Assembly (NCBI GenBank): GCA_934278965.1
Contig: CAKQWL010000200.1
Span: 1 to 5,584, forward strand
DNA length: 5,584 bases
Source of the DNA: an uncultured Clostridia bacterium
GTDB taxonomy: Bacteria > Bacillota > Clostridia > Peptostreptococcales > Anaerovoracaceae
Direction of reading: 5' to 3'
Shown here: piece after piece, positions 1 to 5,584 of the stretch
Layout of the letters: each line of letters starts with the position of its first letter
Position numbering within the stretch: the stretch's first letter is position 1
Position numbers and translations under genes: made by a program
The notes under the pieces: model-generated
What the model saw: only the letters and a program-made list of their open reading frames with translations
The model's database searches: none
What the model was told of the DNA's origin: nothing

Positions 1-1
1 A

Positions 2-718
2 TACAACCGAAAGACAGGTGAAGAACTTTCCCCGGGGGATTATTACGAGGATTCACAGCGCGCCAAGGAAATTGTCGAGCTTTCAGAGCTCTACCTCAAA
101 AATGATGTACTGCGGCTTGCTATGGAAAAAGGGTATACAGAGACGGAAATCCGGGATATTTTATCCGGTCAGAGCGATGTTCGGGAGGCACTTGCCTTTT
201 ACGAAATCGACGCTTCCGATGCAGATGAAATGGAACGGATGTATCGGGAGATCACGGAAAAAATCCGAAAGGATGAAAGTTTTACAGCGGCGCTCTGTGC
301 GGAGAATATGCCGACGGTGCTTGCCGAAATCGAATCACGATATTCCGGCGTGAGCGGCAGAAAGGAGACGATCTTATCCGTGGATGAAAGTCTGAACGCA
401 GATTATCTCGCGTTTCGGGAGCATGTATATCCGGTCGTCGAAAAAGCCGGAGAACTGACGAAAGCAGAGTATTCCGGTTATAAAAATATTATTCTGAGAC
501 CGGAGCCGTCGGAAATCTCAACGGCGCAGCTTCTGGAATTTGTAGTCTCCAACCAACCGGCGGGGATTTTGATGGATCGGGAAAACAGCGCTGCATACGG
601 CAGCAGGATGAGGGTTTTTGAAGAGCAGGGGGTACTTCTTTATGCGGAAGGGCCTGAAGGAGTCCTGAAGGCTCGAGCACGGGAATGCTGTTTCTTCACA
701 GGATCGTTTGTGGTATAA
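2..718 (+). CDS. Unrecognised acidic protein, 3' part (start lies upstream of window)
   Basis: The reading frame is open from base 2 to the TAA at 716-718, giving 238 visible residues. The first in-frame ATG is at 122, but no Shine-Dalgarno sequence precedes it, and the 40 codons before it have the same charged composition as the rest, so the gene very probably begins outside the window. The protein is rich in Glu, Asp, Lys and Arg and looks soluble and largely helical in its first half. I see no signal peptide, membrane segment or familiar catalytic motif. Two adjacent cysteines occur near the C-terminus (ECCFFTGSFVV end), too few for an obvious metal site. I do not recognise the family. It ends 27 nt before rmuC, but a promoter overlaps its stop codon, so it need not share regulation or function with the downstream genes. 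Coding status is fairly sure; function is unknown. Confidence 0.75.
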   Translation, partial: YNRKTGEELSPGDYYEDSQRAKEIVELSELYLKNDVLRLAMEKGYTETEIRDILSGQSDVREALAFYEIDASDADEMERMYREITEKIRKDESFTAALCAENMPTVLAEIESRYSGVSGRKETILSVDESLNADYLAFREHVYPVVEKAGELTKAEYSGYKNIILRPEPSEISTAQLLEFVVSNQPAGILMDRENSAAYGSRMRVFEEQGVLLYAEGPEGVLKARARECCFFTGSFVV

Positions 719-719
719 T
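711..719 (+). promoter_or_regulatory. Extended -10 promoter element for rmuC and downstream genes
   Basis: The bases TGGTATAAT match the extended -10 consensus TGnTATAAT exactly. The hexamer at 714-719 overlaps the TAA stop codon of the preceding gene. At 17 bp spacing the -35 position (691-696, TTTCTT) is a poor match, which is tolerated when an extended -10 is present. Transcription would be expected to start near 725-727, leaving a leader of about 20 nt that contains the rmuC ribosome-binding site. This is a sequence-only prediction. Confidence 0.65.
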
Positions 720-731
720 TAAAGTAATATG

Positions 732-737
732 AAAGGA
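732..737 (+). promoter_or_regulatory. Ribosome-binding site setting the rmuC start
   Basis: AAAGGA lies 8 nt before the ATG at 746, a normal spacing. An in-frame GTG at 740 would be only 2 nt away, which is too close, so the ATG is preferred as start. Confidence 0.65.
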
Positions 738-745
738 ATGTGCGT

Positions 746-2059
746 ATGGGAAATCTGGTCATTGTCGGTATATTGCTGCTGAACCTGGTTCTGTTGTTCG
801 GAATTTTTATATATCTTTCGAAAATGAATCGGGGGGAGGATACGGAAACGGGAAGAAACTTTGCGGAGTTGGAAAAAGAGGTTCGCGAAGTGAAATACGA
901 GCTGGATCGTGAGATCAAAAGTTCCCGTGCGGAAACGACGCAGACGATGCAGGCCAGTTTCCGATCGCTCGGGGAGATTCTGGCGGAGGGGCAGAAGGCT
1001 TCTTCCGAAAACCAGGACAAGCGTCTCGCAGAATTGAAAATGCAGCTTTCCAATATGAATTTGGAAAGCGAGCAGAAGCTGGAAAACATCCGTCAAACGA
1101 TGGAAAAGAAGATCGCGGATCTGACAGCTGATAATAATAAACAGCTGGAGCAGATGCGCGTTACGGTAGATGAAAAACTGCAGAAGACACTGGAGGACCG
1201 GATCAGTCAATCCTTCCGCCTTGTGTCGGAGCGGCTGGAGCAGGTTTATAAAGGCCTGGGTGAGATGCAGACGCTTGCTTCGGGGGTCGGCGATCTTAAG
1301 AAGGTCCTGTCGAATGTAAAGACAAGAGGGATTCTCGGAGAAATCCAGCTTTCGGCAATCTTGCAGCAGATTCTGACACCGGAGCAATATGATGAAAATG
1401 TCGCAACGAAACGGGGAAGCAGCGATCGAGTGGAGTTTGCCGTGAGGCTTCCCGGGGATGAGGATGGGAATGTCGTTTATCTCCCGATTGATGCGAAATT
1501 CCCGGCAGACAGCTACGGAAAGCTGCTCGATGCTTATGATACCGGAGATCGCGAGGCTGTAAAAGCGGCGGAGAAACAGCTTGTTCAGACGGTGAAGAGC
1601 GAGGCGAAGGATATTCGGGATAAGTACATTTATCCGCCGGATACGACGGATTTTGCGATTCTGTTCCTGCCGGTGGAGGGTCTTTACGCCGAGGTAGTAA
1701 GGCTTGGCCTGATTGAAACGCTTCAGAAGGAGTACCGCGTGAATATTGCGGGGCCGACAACGATGGCGGCACTTCTGAACAGTCTCCAGATGGGATTTAA
1801 GACGCTTGCGATTCAAAAGCATTCCAGTGAAGTCTGGCAGGTCCTCGGTGCTGTCAAGACCGAGTTTGATAAGTTCGGAGCGGTACTGGCAAAGACGCAG
1901 GAGAGGATCAATCAGGCGAACAAGGAGCTGGACACCTTGATCGGAACGAGAACCAATGTCATCCGGCAGAAGCTCAGGAATGTACAGAGCCTGCCCGAGT
2001 CGGAAAGCAAATCTGTTTTGGAAATGCCGGAAGGATTCGATCCGGAAAATCCAATTTAA
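746..2059 (+). CDS. rmuC: RmuC family DNA recombination protein
   Basis: The 437-residue product has the layout of the RmuC family. A hydrophobic N-terminal segment (about residues 4-24) should anchor it in the membrane with the rest in the cytoplasm. A long charged region rich in Glu, Lys and Gln (about 36-170) is predicted coiled coil. The conserved RmuC domain follows (about 180-410), with a GILGE motif (195-199), LPIDAKFP (246-253), a DFAILFLPVEGLYAE block (302-316) and GPTTMAALLNSLQMGF (336-351). The family is thought to have a PD-(D/E)xK nuclease-like fold; Asp249 and Lys251 are my guess for the D-x-K pair. In E. coli, RmuC limits recombination at inverted repeats; the exact biochemical activity is poorly defined. 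The ATG at 746 is chosen because of its ribosome-binding site. The phosphoesterase gene follows after 32 nt. Family assignment is secure; the nuclease role here is inferred. Confidence 0.95.
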   Translation: MGNLVIVGILLLNLVLLFGIFIYLSKMNRGEDTETGRNFAELEKEVREVKYELDREIKSSRAETTQTMQASFRSLGEILAEGQKASSENQDKRLAELKMQLSNMNLESEQKLENIRQTMEKKIADLTADNNKQLEQMRVTVDEKLQKTLEDRISQSFRLVSERLEQVYKGLGEMQTLASGVGDLKKVLSNVKTRGILGEIQLSAILQQILTPEQYDENVATKRGSSDRVEFAVRLPGDEDGNVVYLPIDAKFPADSYGKLLDAYDTGDREAVKAAEKQLVQTVKSEAKDIRDKYIYPPDTTDFAILFLPVEGLYAEVVRLGLIETLQKEYRVNIAGPTTMAALLNSLQMGFKTLAIQKHSSEVWQVLGAVKTEFDKFGAVLAKTQERINQANKELDTLIGTRTNVIRQKLRNVQSLPESESKSVLEMPEGFDPENPI

Positions 2060-2091
2060 AAGAGACAAGAATAGAAAAGGAATTTGAGACG

Positions 2092-2793
2092 ATGGCCATA
2101 TTTGCGATAGCCGATCTGCATCTTTCTTTCGATCCGCGGGTCGACAAGCCGATGGATATTTACGGAGAGAGATGGGTCAACCACGCAGAAAAAATAAAAG
2201 AGGACTGGCTGCAAAAAGTGGGAAGCGAGGATACGGTGATTATTGCCGGGGATATTTCCTGGGCGCTCAAGCTGGAGGAGGCGATGATGGACCTTCGATG
2301 GATTGACAGCCTTCCCGGACAGAAAGTATTGATTAAAGGAAATCACGAGCTTTGGTGGAGCGGGATCGGGAAATTAAACCGCCTTTTTCCCAGCCTGTAT
2401 TTTTTGCAGAATACTTACCGGGAGGCGGATGGAATGGCGATTTGCGGGAGCCGTGGGTGGATTTGTCCCGGAACGGATGGCTTTTCAGAGTTCGACCGAA
2501 AAATCTATGAAAGAGAATTGATCCGCTTGGAGATGTCTCTCTCAGCGGCTGTTAAAGACGGGTTTTCGGGAAAGATCATTGCGGCGATGCATTACCCGCC
2601 GACAAATGAAAATCATCAGATATCCGGGTTTACCGCTTTGCTGGAAAAATACGGCGTGCACCAGGTGGTGTACGGACATCTGCATGGCAAAGAAATTTGG
2701 AACAGAGGCATAAAAGGATTATTTAACGGCACAGAATATTCCTTGGTATCACAGGATTACAGGGACGGAAAGCTGTTGAAACTGCGAGGCTGA
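2092..2793 (+). CDS. Calcineurin-like metallophosphoesterase
   Basis: The 233-residue protein carries the full metallophosphoesterase motif set in order: ADLH (Asp8, His10), AGD (Asp54), GNHE (Asn84, His85), MHYPP (His167) and GHLH (His196, His198). These residues normally bind two divalent metal ions and activate water for phosphoester hydrolysis. No signal peptide or membrane segment is visible, so it should be cytoplasmic. The length fits a stand-alone catalytic domain. The variant GNHELWW, with paired Trp after the metal ligands, recalls an uncharacterised bacterial subgroup; its substrate is unknown, and I cannot tell nuclease from phosphatase activity from sequence. The start ATG is preceded by AAAAGGA (2075-2081) at 10 nt, slightly long. 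The gene lies 32 nt after rmuC and 39 nt before deoB, which suggests co-transcription. It is complete, with no sign of damage. Confidence 0.93.
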   Translation: MAIFAIADLHLSFDPRVDKPMDIYGERWVNHAEKIKEDWLQKVGSEDTVIIAGDISWALKLEEAMMDLRWIDSLPGQKVLIKGNHELWWSGIGKLNRLFPSLYFLQNTYREADGMAICGSRGWICPGTDGFSEFDRKIYERELIRLEMSLSAAVKDGFSGKIIAAMHYPPTNENHQISGFTALLEKYGVHQVVYGHLHGKEIWNRGIKGLFNGTEYSLVSQDYRDGKLLKLRG

Positions 2794-2821
2794 TACAGCT
2801 TCTCCGCAAAAGGTCGAAAGC

Positions 2822-2827
2822 GGGGTG
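2822..2827 (+). promoter_or_regulatory. Probable ribosome-binding site for deoB
   Basis: GGGGTG stands 5 nt before the ATG at 2833 and can pair with part of the anti-Shine-Dalgarno sequence. It is weaker than the site before pdp. It supports the upstream start over the ATG at 2878, where GGAAGG sits only 1 nt from the start codon. Part of it lies in a possible hairpin arm (2820-2825). Confidence 0.45.
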
Positions 2828-2832
2828 CGAAC

Positions 2833-4122
2833 ATGAAAAAAATGCAGAATAGGGCGAGTGCCGGAACGCCGGAAGGCATGGGCGAATTTCGGAGGGTGAT
2901 TTTGATCGTTTTGGACAGCTTTGGCGTTGGCGCGCTTCCGGATGCGGAGGCATACGGAGACGCTGGGGCGAACACACTCGGTCATATTGCCGATACGGTA
3001 CCGACATTTCGGCTGCCGAATCTGGCGGAGCTTGGGCTTTTCGCGATCGATGGCGTACACCGGGATCCGGGTCTTTCGGACCGGAAATCTTCCGGCGGCG
3101 AAAGCGGGGAAATTCAAGAAAAGCAAAAGGGACTGGTTGCTAAGCTGGCGGAGAAATCAAAGGGAAAAGATACGATCACGGGTCATTGGGAGATTGCAGG
3201 CATTTTGACGGAGACGCCGTTCCGCACCTACCCGGATGGATTTCCGAAAGAATTGATGAAACGGTTCGAGCAGGAAATCGGTACGGAAACCCTTGGGAAT
3301 TATCCGGCTTCCGGAACAGAGATCATCGAGGTCCTCGGGCCGGAGCACGAGGCGACGGGAAAGCCGATCGTTTATACTTCGGCGGACAGTGTTTTTCAAA
3401 TTGCGGCGGATGTTGATATCATTCCGCTGGAAAAGCTGTATGAGATTTGCGCCGCGGCGAGAAGACTTTTGGTGGGAGAATTTGCGTGCGGACGGGTGAT
3501 CGCAAGGCCGTATCGAAAGGATGAAAACGGGAAGCGGCTGCGGACCTCGGATCGGAGAGATTATGCCGTGTCGCCGCCTCAGGATACGATGCTGAATAAA
3601 ATCTCAGACGCGGGGAAGACCGTATTTGCAGTTGGGAAGATCCATGATATTTTTAACGGATGCGGTGTGACGCGCTCTGTTCATACGGAGGATAACGAAG
3701 ACGGTATCAATAAGACACTTGAAGCGCTTTGTGAAGATTTTGAGGGCCTGATTTTTACGAATTTAGTAGATTTTGACTCCAAATACGGCCATCGTCGGGA
3801 TCCGGAAGGCTACGCGAAGGCACTGGAGGCGTTTGACCGCAGATTGCCGGAGCTGAAGGCCGCGCTTCGGGAGGACGATGTCTTGATGCTTTGTGCCGAT
3901 CATGGGAATGACCCAACGCACAGCGGATGGGATCATACAAGAGAGTATATTCCGTTTCTCGCTTATTCCAAGAGAATGGAGCAGGGCCGTGCGGGTGCGG
4001 GCAGAAATCTGGGAATCCGCTCAACCTTTGCGGACATCGGAGCGACGATCTGTGATCTTTTGGGAGTTCCGGGAACTGTGATCGGGGAAAGCTTTGGAGG
4101 TGAGTTCAATGAACATGATTGA
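2833..4122 (+). CDS. deoB: Phosphopentomutase
   Basis: DeoB interconverts (deoxy)ribose 1-phosphate and 5-phosphate in the cytoplasm, linking nucleoside breakdown to central metabolism. It belongs to the alkaline-phosphatase superfamily with two metal ions and a phosphorylated threonine. Compared from memory with the Bacillus cereus enzyme, the key residues are present: Asp28 in VLDSFGVG, Thr114 in GKDTITGHWE (nucleophile), Asp185 in TSADS, Asp315 and His320 in DFDSKYGHRRD, Asp356-His357 in ADHGND and His368 in WDHTRE. At 429 residues it is longer than the usual 390 or so. About 15 extra residues precede the conserved start, and about 14 extra hydrophilic residues sit near 78-97, before the nucleophile. 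An alternative start is the ATG at 2878 (MGEFRRVILIV), giving 414 residues and a more typical N-terminus. The 3' end overlaps pdp by 14 nt. Function is secure; the exact start is not. Confidence 0.96.
   Translation: MKKMQNRASAGTPEGMGEFRRVILIVLDSFGVGALPDAEAYGDAGANTLGHIADTVPTFRLPNLAELGLFAIDGVHRDPGLSDRKSSGGESGEIQEKQKGLVAKLAEKSKGKDTITGHWEIAGILTETPFRTYPDGFPKELMKRFEQEIGTETLGNYPASGTEIIEVLGPEHEATGKPIVYTSADSVFQIAADVDIIPLEKLYEICAAARRLLVGEFACGRVIARPYRKDENGKRLRTSDRRDYAVSPPQDTMLNKISDAGKTVFAVGKIHDIFNGCGVTRSVHTEDNEDGINKTLEALCEDFEGLIFTNLVDFDSKYGHRRDPEGYAKALEAFDRRLPELKAALREDDVLMLCADHGNDPTHSGWDHTREYIPFLAYSKRMEQGRAGAGRNLGIRSTFADIGATICDLLGVPGTVIGESFGGEFNEHD
4096..4103 (+). promoter_or_regulatory. Strong ribosome-binding site for pdp inside the end of deoB
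   Basis: GGAGGTGA is a near-perfect Shine-Dalgarno sequence, 5 nt before the ATG at 4109. It fixes the pdp start there rather than at the upstream in-frame TTG (4094), which would run through this site, or the ATG at 4115, which is 11 nt away. It lies within the deoB coding sequence, which is consistent with translational coupling. Confidence 0.8.
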
Positions 4123-5419
4123 TATTATCGCGAAAAAGAGAGACGGCGGAAAGCTCCGAGGAGAGGAGATTTCTTTCTTTATCAAGGGATATACGGACGG
4201 AAGGATTCCGGATTATCAGGCATCGGCGCTTTTGATGGCGATTTACCTGAGGGGACTTTCGGAAGAGGAAATTTTTGAACTGACGGACGCCATGCGGACC
4301 TCCGGAGATGTTGTCGATCTTTCCGGCGTAAAGGGAATTAAGGCGGACAAACACTCGACCGGCGGAGTCGGGGATAAGACTTCGCTCGTGACGCTGCCCA
4401 TCGTGGCGTCGCTCGGCGTTCCGATTGCGAAGATGAGCGGACGGGGACTTGGATTTACAGGCGGTACTGTAGATAAAATGGAATCGATCCCGGGAATGCG
4501 TACCTCGCTTTCGTCCGAGGAATTTATCCGTCAGGTCAATGATATCGGAATCGCTGTGATCGGACAGACAGCGCATGTTGCGCCGGCCGATAAAAAGCTC
4601 TACGCACTGCGTGATGTTACCGCGACGGTAGGAAGCCTTGGGCTGATCACCTCCAGTATCATGAGCAAGAAACTGGCTGCCGGAAGCGATGTGATTGTGT
4701 TGGATGTAAAATGCGGAAACGGTGCCTTTATGAAAACAGAGGAAGAGGCCCGTCAGCTCGCGGGATTGATGACCGCAATCGGTCGGCGGGCCGGGAAAAA
4801 GACCGTTGCGGTGGTTTCCGATATGAACGAGCCGCTCGGATACGCGGTCGGAAATCGGATCGAGGTAGAGGAGGCCGTACGAACGCTGGCCGGTGACGGA
4901 CCGTCGGATTTGACGGAACTTGCCGCGACCCTGGCCGGCATGATGCTTTTCCTCGCTGAAAAAGCTGAGTCTGAAGAGCACGGAAAGCAAATGGCACTTG
5001 ATGCGGTTCGGGATGGGAGCGCTCTTCGGAAATTCATGGAGTTTGTAAAAGCTCAAGGCGGAGATACCGATGCGTTCTGTCATTTGGACAGGACAGACGA
5101 GGCAGCACACAGCATAAAGGTCCTAAGTTCGGAGTCCGGATATGTGAATTCACTTTCGGCCATGCAGATTGGACTGGCGTCGCAGCATGCCGGCGCCGGA
5201 AGAATGACGAAGGAAGATCCGATTGATTTGAGTGCCGGTGTCCTCCTCAAAAAGAAGACGGGGGATGTCATTGAAAAAGGCGAGGTCTTAGCTGAAGTTT
5301 TTGGAAACGATCCGGAGAAGCTGCGGGCGGCCGCAGCAGAGGTTCAATCCGCTTACCGAATCGGAGCAGAAAGACCGGAAAAACGGCGGCTGATCCACGG
5401 GATTGTCGGATTGATTTGA
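4109..5419 (+). CDS. pdp: Pyrimidine-nucleoside phosphorylase
   Basis: The enzyme cleaves uridine, deoxyuridine or thymidine with phosphate to give the base and (deoxy)ribose 1-phosphate, the substrate of the adjacent deoB product. The 436 residues match the thymidine/pyrimidine-nucleoside phosphorylase family over the full length. Visible landmarks are KHSTGGVGD (81-89, phosphate site with Lys81, His82, Ser83), SGRGLGFTGGTVDKME (110-125, family signature), PADKKLYALRDVT (159-171, Arg168) and SSIMSKK (182-188, Ser183, Lys187). Arg168, Ser183 and Lys187 match pyrimidine contacts known in Bacillus enzymes. The C-terminal domain (about 345-436) includes GAGRMTKEDPIDLSAG. Similarity to the B. subtilis Pdp sequence, as remembered, favours the broad-specificity Bacillota enzyme over strict thymidine phosphorylase (DeoA), though sequence alone cannot settle substrate range. 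Expression is probably coupled to deoB through the 14-nt overlap. Confidence 0.95.
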   Translation: MNMIDIIAKKRDGGKLRGEEISFFIKGYTDGRIPDYQASALLMAIYLRGLSEEEIFELTDAMRTSGDVVDLSGVKGIKADKHSTGGVGDKTSLVTLPIVASLGVPIAKMSGRGLGFTGGTVDKMESIPGMRTSLSSEEFIRQVNDIGIAVIGQTAHVAPADKKLYALRDVTATVGSLGLITSSIMSKKLAAGSDVIVLDVKCGNGAFMKTEEEARQLAGLMTAIGRRAGKKTVAVVSDMNEPLGYAVGNRIEVEEAVRTLAGDGPSDLTELAATLAGMMLFLAEKAESEEHGKQMALDAVRDGSALRKFMEFVKAQGGDTDAFCHLDRTDEAAHSIKVLSSESGYVNSLSAMQIGLASQHAGAGRMTKEDPIDLSAGVLLKKKTGDVIEKGEVLAEVFGNDPEKLRAAAAEVQSAYRIGAERPEKRRLIHGIVGLI

Positions 5420-5430
5420 AAAAATCGGAA

Positions 5431-5440
5431 AGGGGGAGGA
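5431..5440 (+). promoter_or_regulatory. Ribosome-binding site for the last gene
   Basis: The purine run AGGGGGAGGA ends 3 nt before the ATG at 5444. Pairing through AGGGGG gives a normal 7-nt spacing, so this ATG is well supported as a start even though the gene runs off the window. Confidence 0.65.
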
Positions 5441-5443
5441 AAG

Positions 5444-5584
5444 ATGACGGAGCGGAATCAGGATGAAATAAGAGCAGAAGCAAAGATTGCAAAGCCGGAA
5501 ATACCGAGAATTACCGGTGCTTATCGGCAACGTTCCGTAATGGTGCCGGAAGAAATTTACAAAGCGAGCGGCATCGTGATTAAC
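5444..5584 (+). CDS. N-terminal fragment of an unassigned conserved protein (3' end outside window)
   Basis: Forty-seven codons are visible with no stop before the window edge, preceded by a strong purine-rich ribosome-binding site and placed 24 nt after pdp, so a real gene in the same operon is likely. The first 20 or so residues are charged and look flexible. The following stretch, RSVMVPEEIYKASGIVIN, looks like the beginning of a folded domain. There is no signal peptide or membrane segment in the visible part. From memory this beginning resembles a clostridial conserved protein often auto-labelled only as hydrolase, but 47 residues are too few to be sure and I assign no function. Other members of a nucleoside-salvage operon, such as DeoC, a cytidine deaminase or a purine-nucleoside phosphorylase, do not obviously match this N-terminus. 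Confidence 0.75.
   Translation, partial: MTERNQDEIRAEAKIAKPEIPRITGAYRQRSVMVPEEIYKASGIVIN

Noticed and set aside
18..353. An open frame of 111 codons on the + strand overlapping the first gene in another frame
   Set aside because: It begins at a GTG with no ribosome-binding site, its composition is basic and cysteine-containing like an out-of-frame shadow, and the other frame is open from the window edge to 718.
719..2068. A 449-codon open frame on the - strand opposite rmuC
   Set aside because: It is in exact codon register with rmuC, so its stops would need TTA, CTA or TCA codons in rmuC, which this gene happens to avoid. The product is rich in Arg, Leu, Phe and His with no recognisable domain, while rmuC on the + strand is a clear family match.
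2776..2804. TTGAAA at 2776-2781 considered as the -35 of a deoB promoter
   Set aside because: No acceptable -10 hexamer occurs 16-18 bp downstream, where the sequence is CTTCTC.
4094..4108. Earlier TTG start for pdp adding five residues
   Set aside because: The TTG start and added codons would contain the GGAGGTGA ribosome-binding site itself. The ATG at 4109 has ideal spacing and gives the usual family N-terminus.
4106..5110. A 334-codon open frame on the - strand opposite pdp
   Set aside because: It has the same codon register relation to pdp as the frame opposite rmuC, and is explained by avoidance of TTA, CTA and TCA in that stretch. The translation has no protein-like conservation that I can recognise.
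5413..5426. Inverted repeat GATTT-GAAA-AAATC across the pdp stop, considered as a terminator
   Set aside because: The stem is only five mostly A-T pairs and no T-tract follows. A strong ribosome-binding site comes directly afterwards, so read-through into the next gene is more likely.
1..5584. Frequent TCCGGA and CCGGAA motifs considered as dispersed repeats
   Set aside because: They fall inside coding sequence and are explained by common Pro-Glu, Ser-Gly and Ile-Arg codon pairs. Spacing is irregular and the flanks are not shared.

Overview
The window looks like chromosomal DNA from a low-to-mid GC Gram-positive anaerobe, most likely a member of the Clostridia. I base this on strong purine-rich Shine-Dalgarno sites, tight same-strand gene packing, a consensus extended -10 promoter, and DeoB and pyrimidine-nucleoside phosphorylase sequences of the Bacillota type. 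GC looks close to 50 percent by eye. I cannot name a genus. There is no sign of mobile DNA, CRISPR, rRNA or tRNA.

All six genes lie on the + strand. Positions 2-718 hold the 3' part of an unrecognised acidic protein whose start is outside the window. A TGGTATAAT extended -10 element (711-719) overlaps its stop codon and should start a new transcription unit. That unit reads rmuC (746-2059, membrane-anchored coiled-coil protein with a predicted nuclease domain), a calcineurin-like metallophosphoesterase (2092-2793), deoB (2833-4122, phosphopentomutase), pdp (4109-5419, pyrimidine-nucleoside phosphorylase) and the first 47 codons of a further gene (5444 onward). Gaps are 32, 39, -14 (overlap) and 24 nt, and I see no convincing terminator or second promoter between them.

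The clearest functional pair is pdp and deoB. Pdp splits pyrimidine nucleosides with phosphate into free base and (deoxy)ribose 1-phosphate, and DeoB moves that phosphate to C5, feeding the sugar into central metabolism. The pdp ribosome-binding site lies inside the end of deoB, so the two are probably translated in a coupled way. RmuC and the phosphoesterase sit upstream in the same likely operon. A link between DNA processing and nucleoside salvage is only suggested by this order.

This is mostly an ordinary housekeeping region. I found no undescribed system. The points most worth a second look are the unidentified first gene, the N-terminal extension and insertion in DeoB, a possible hairpin over the deoB ribosome-binding site, and the identity of the last gene.
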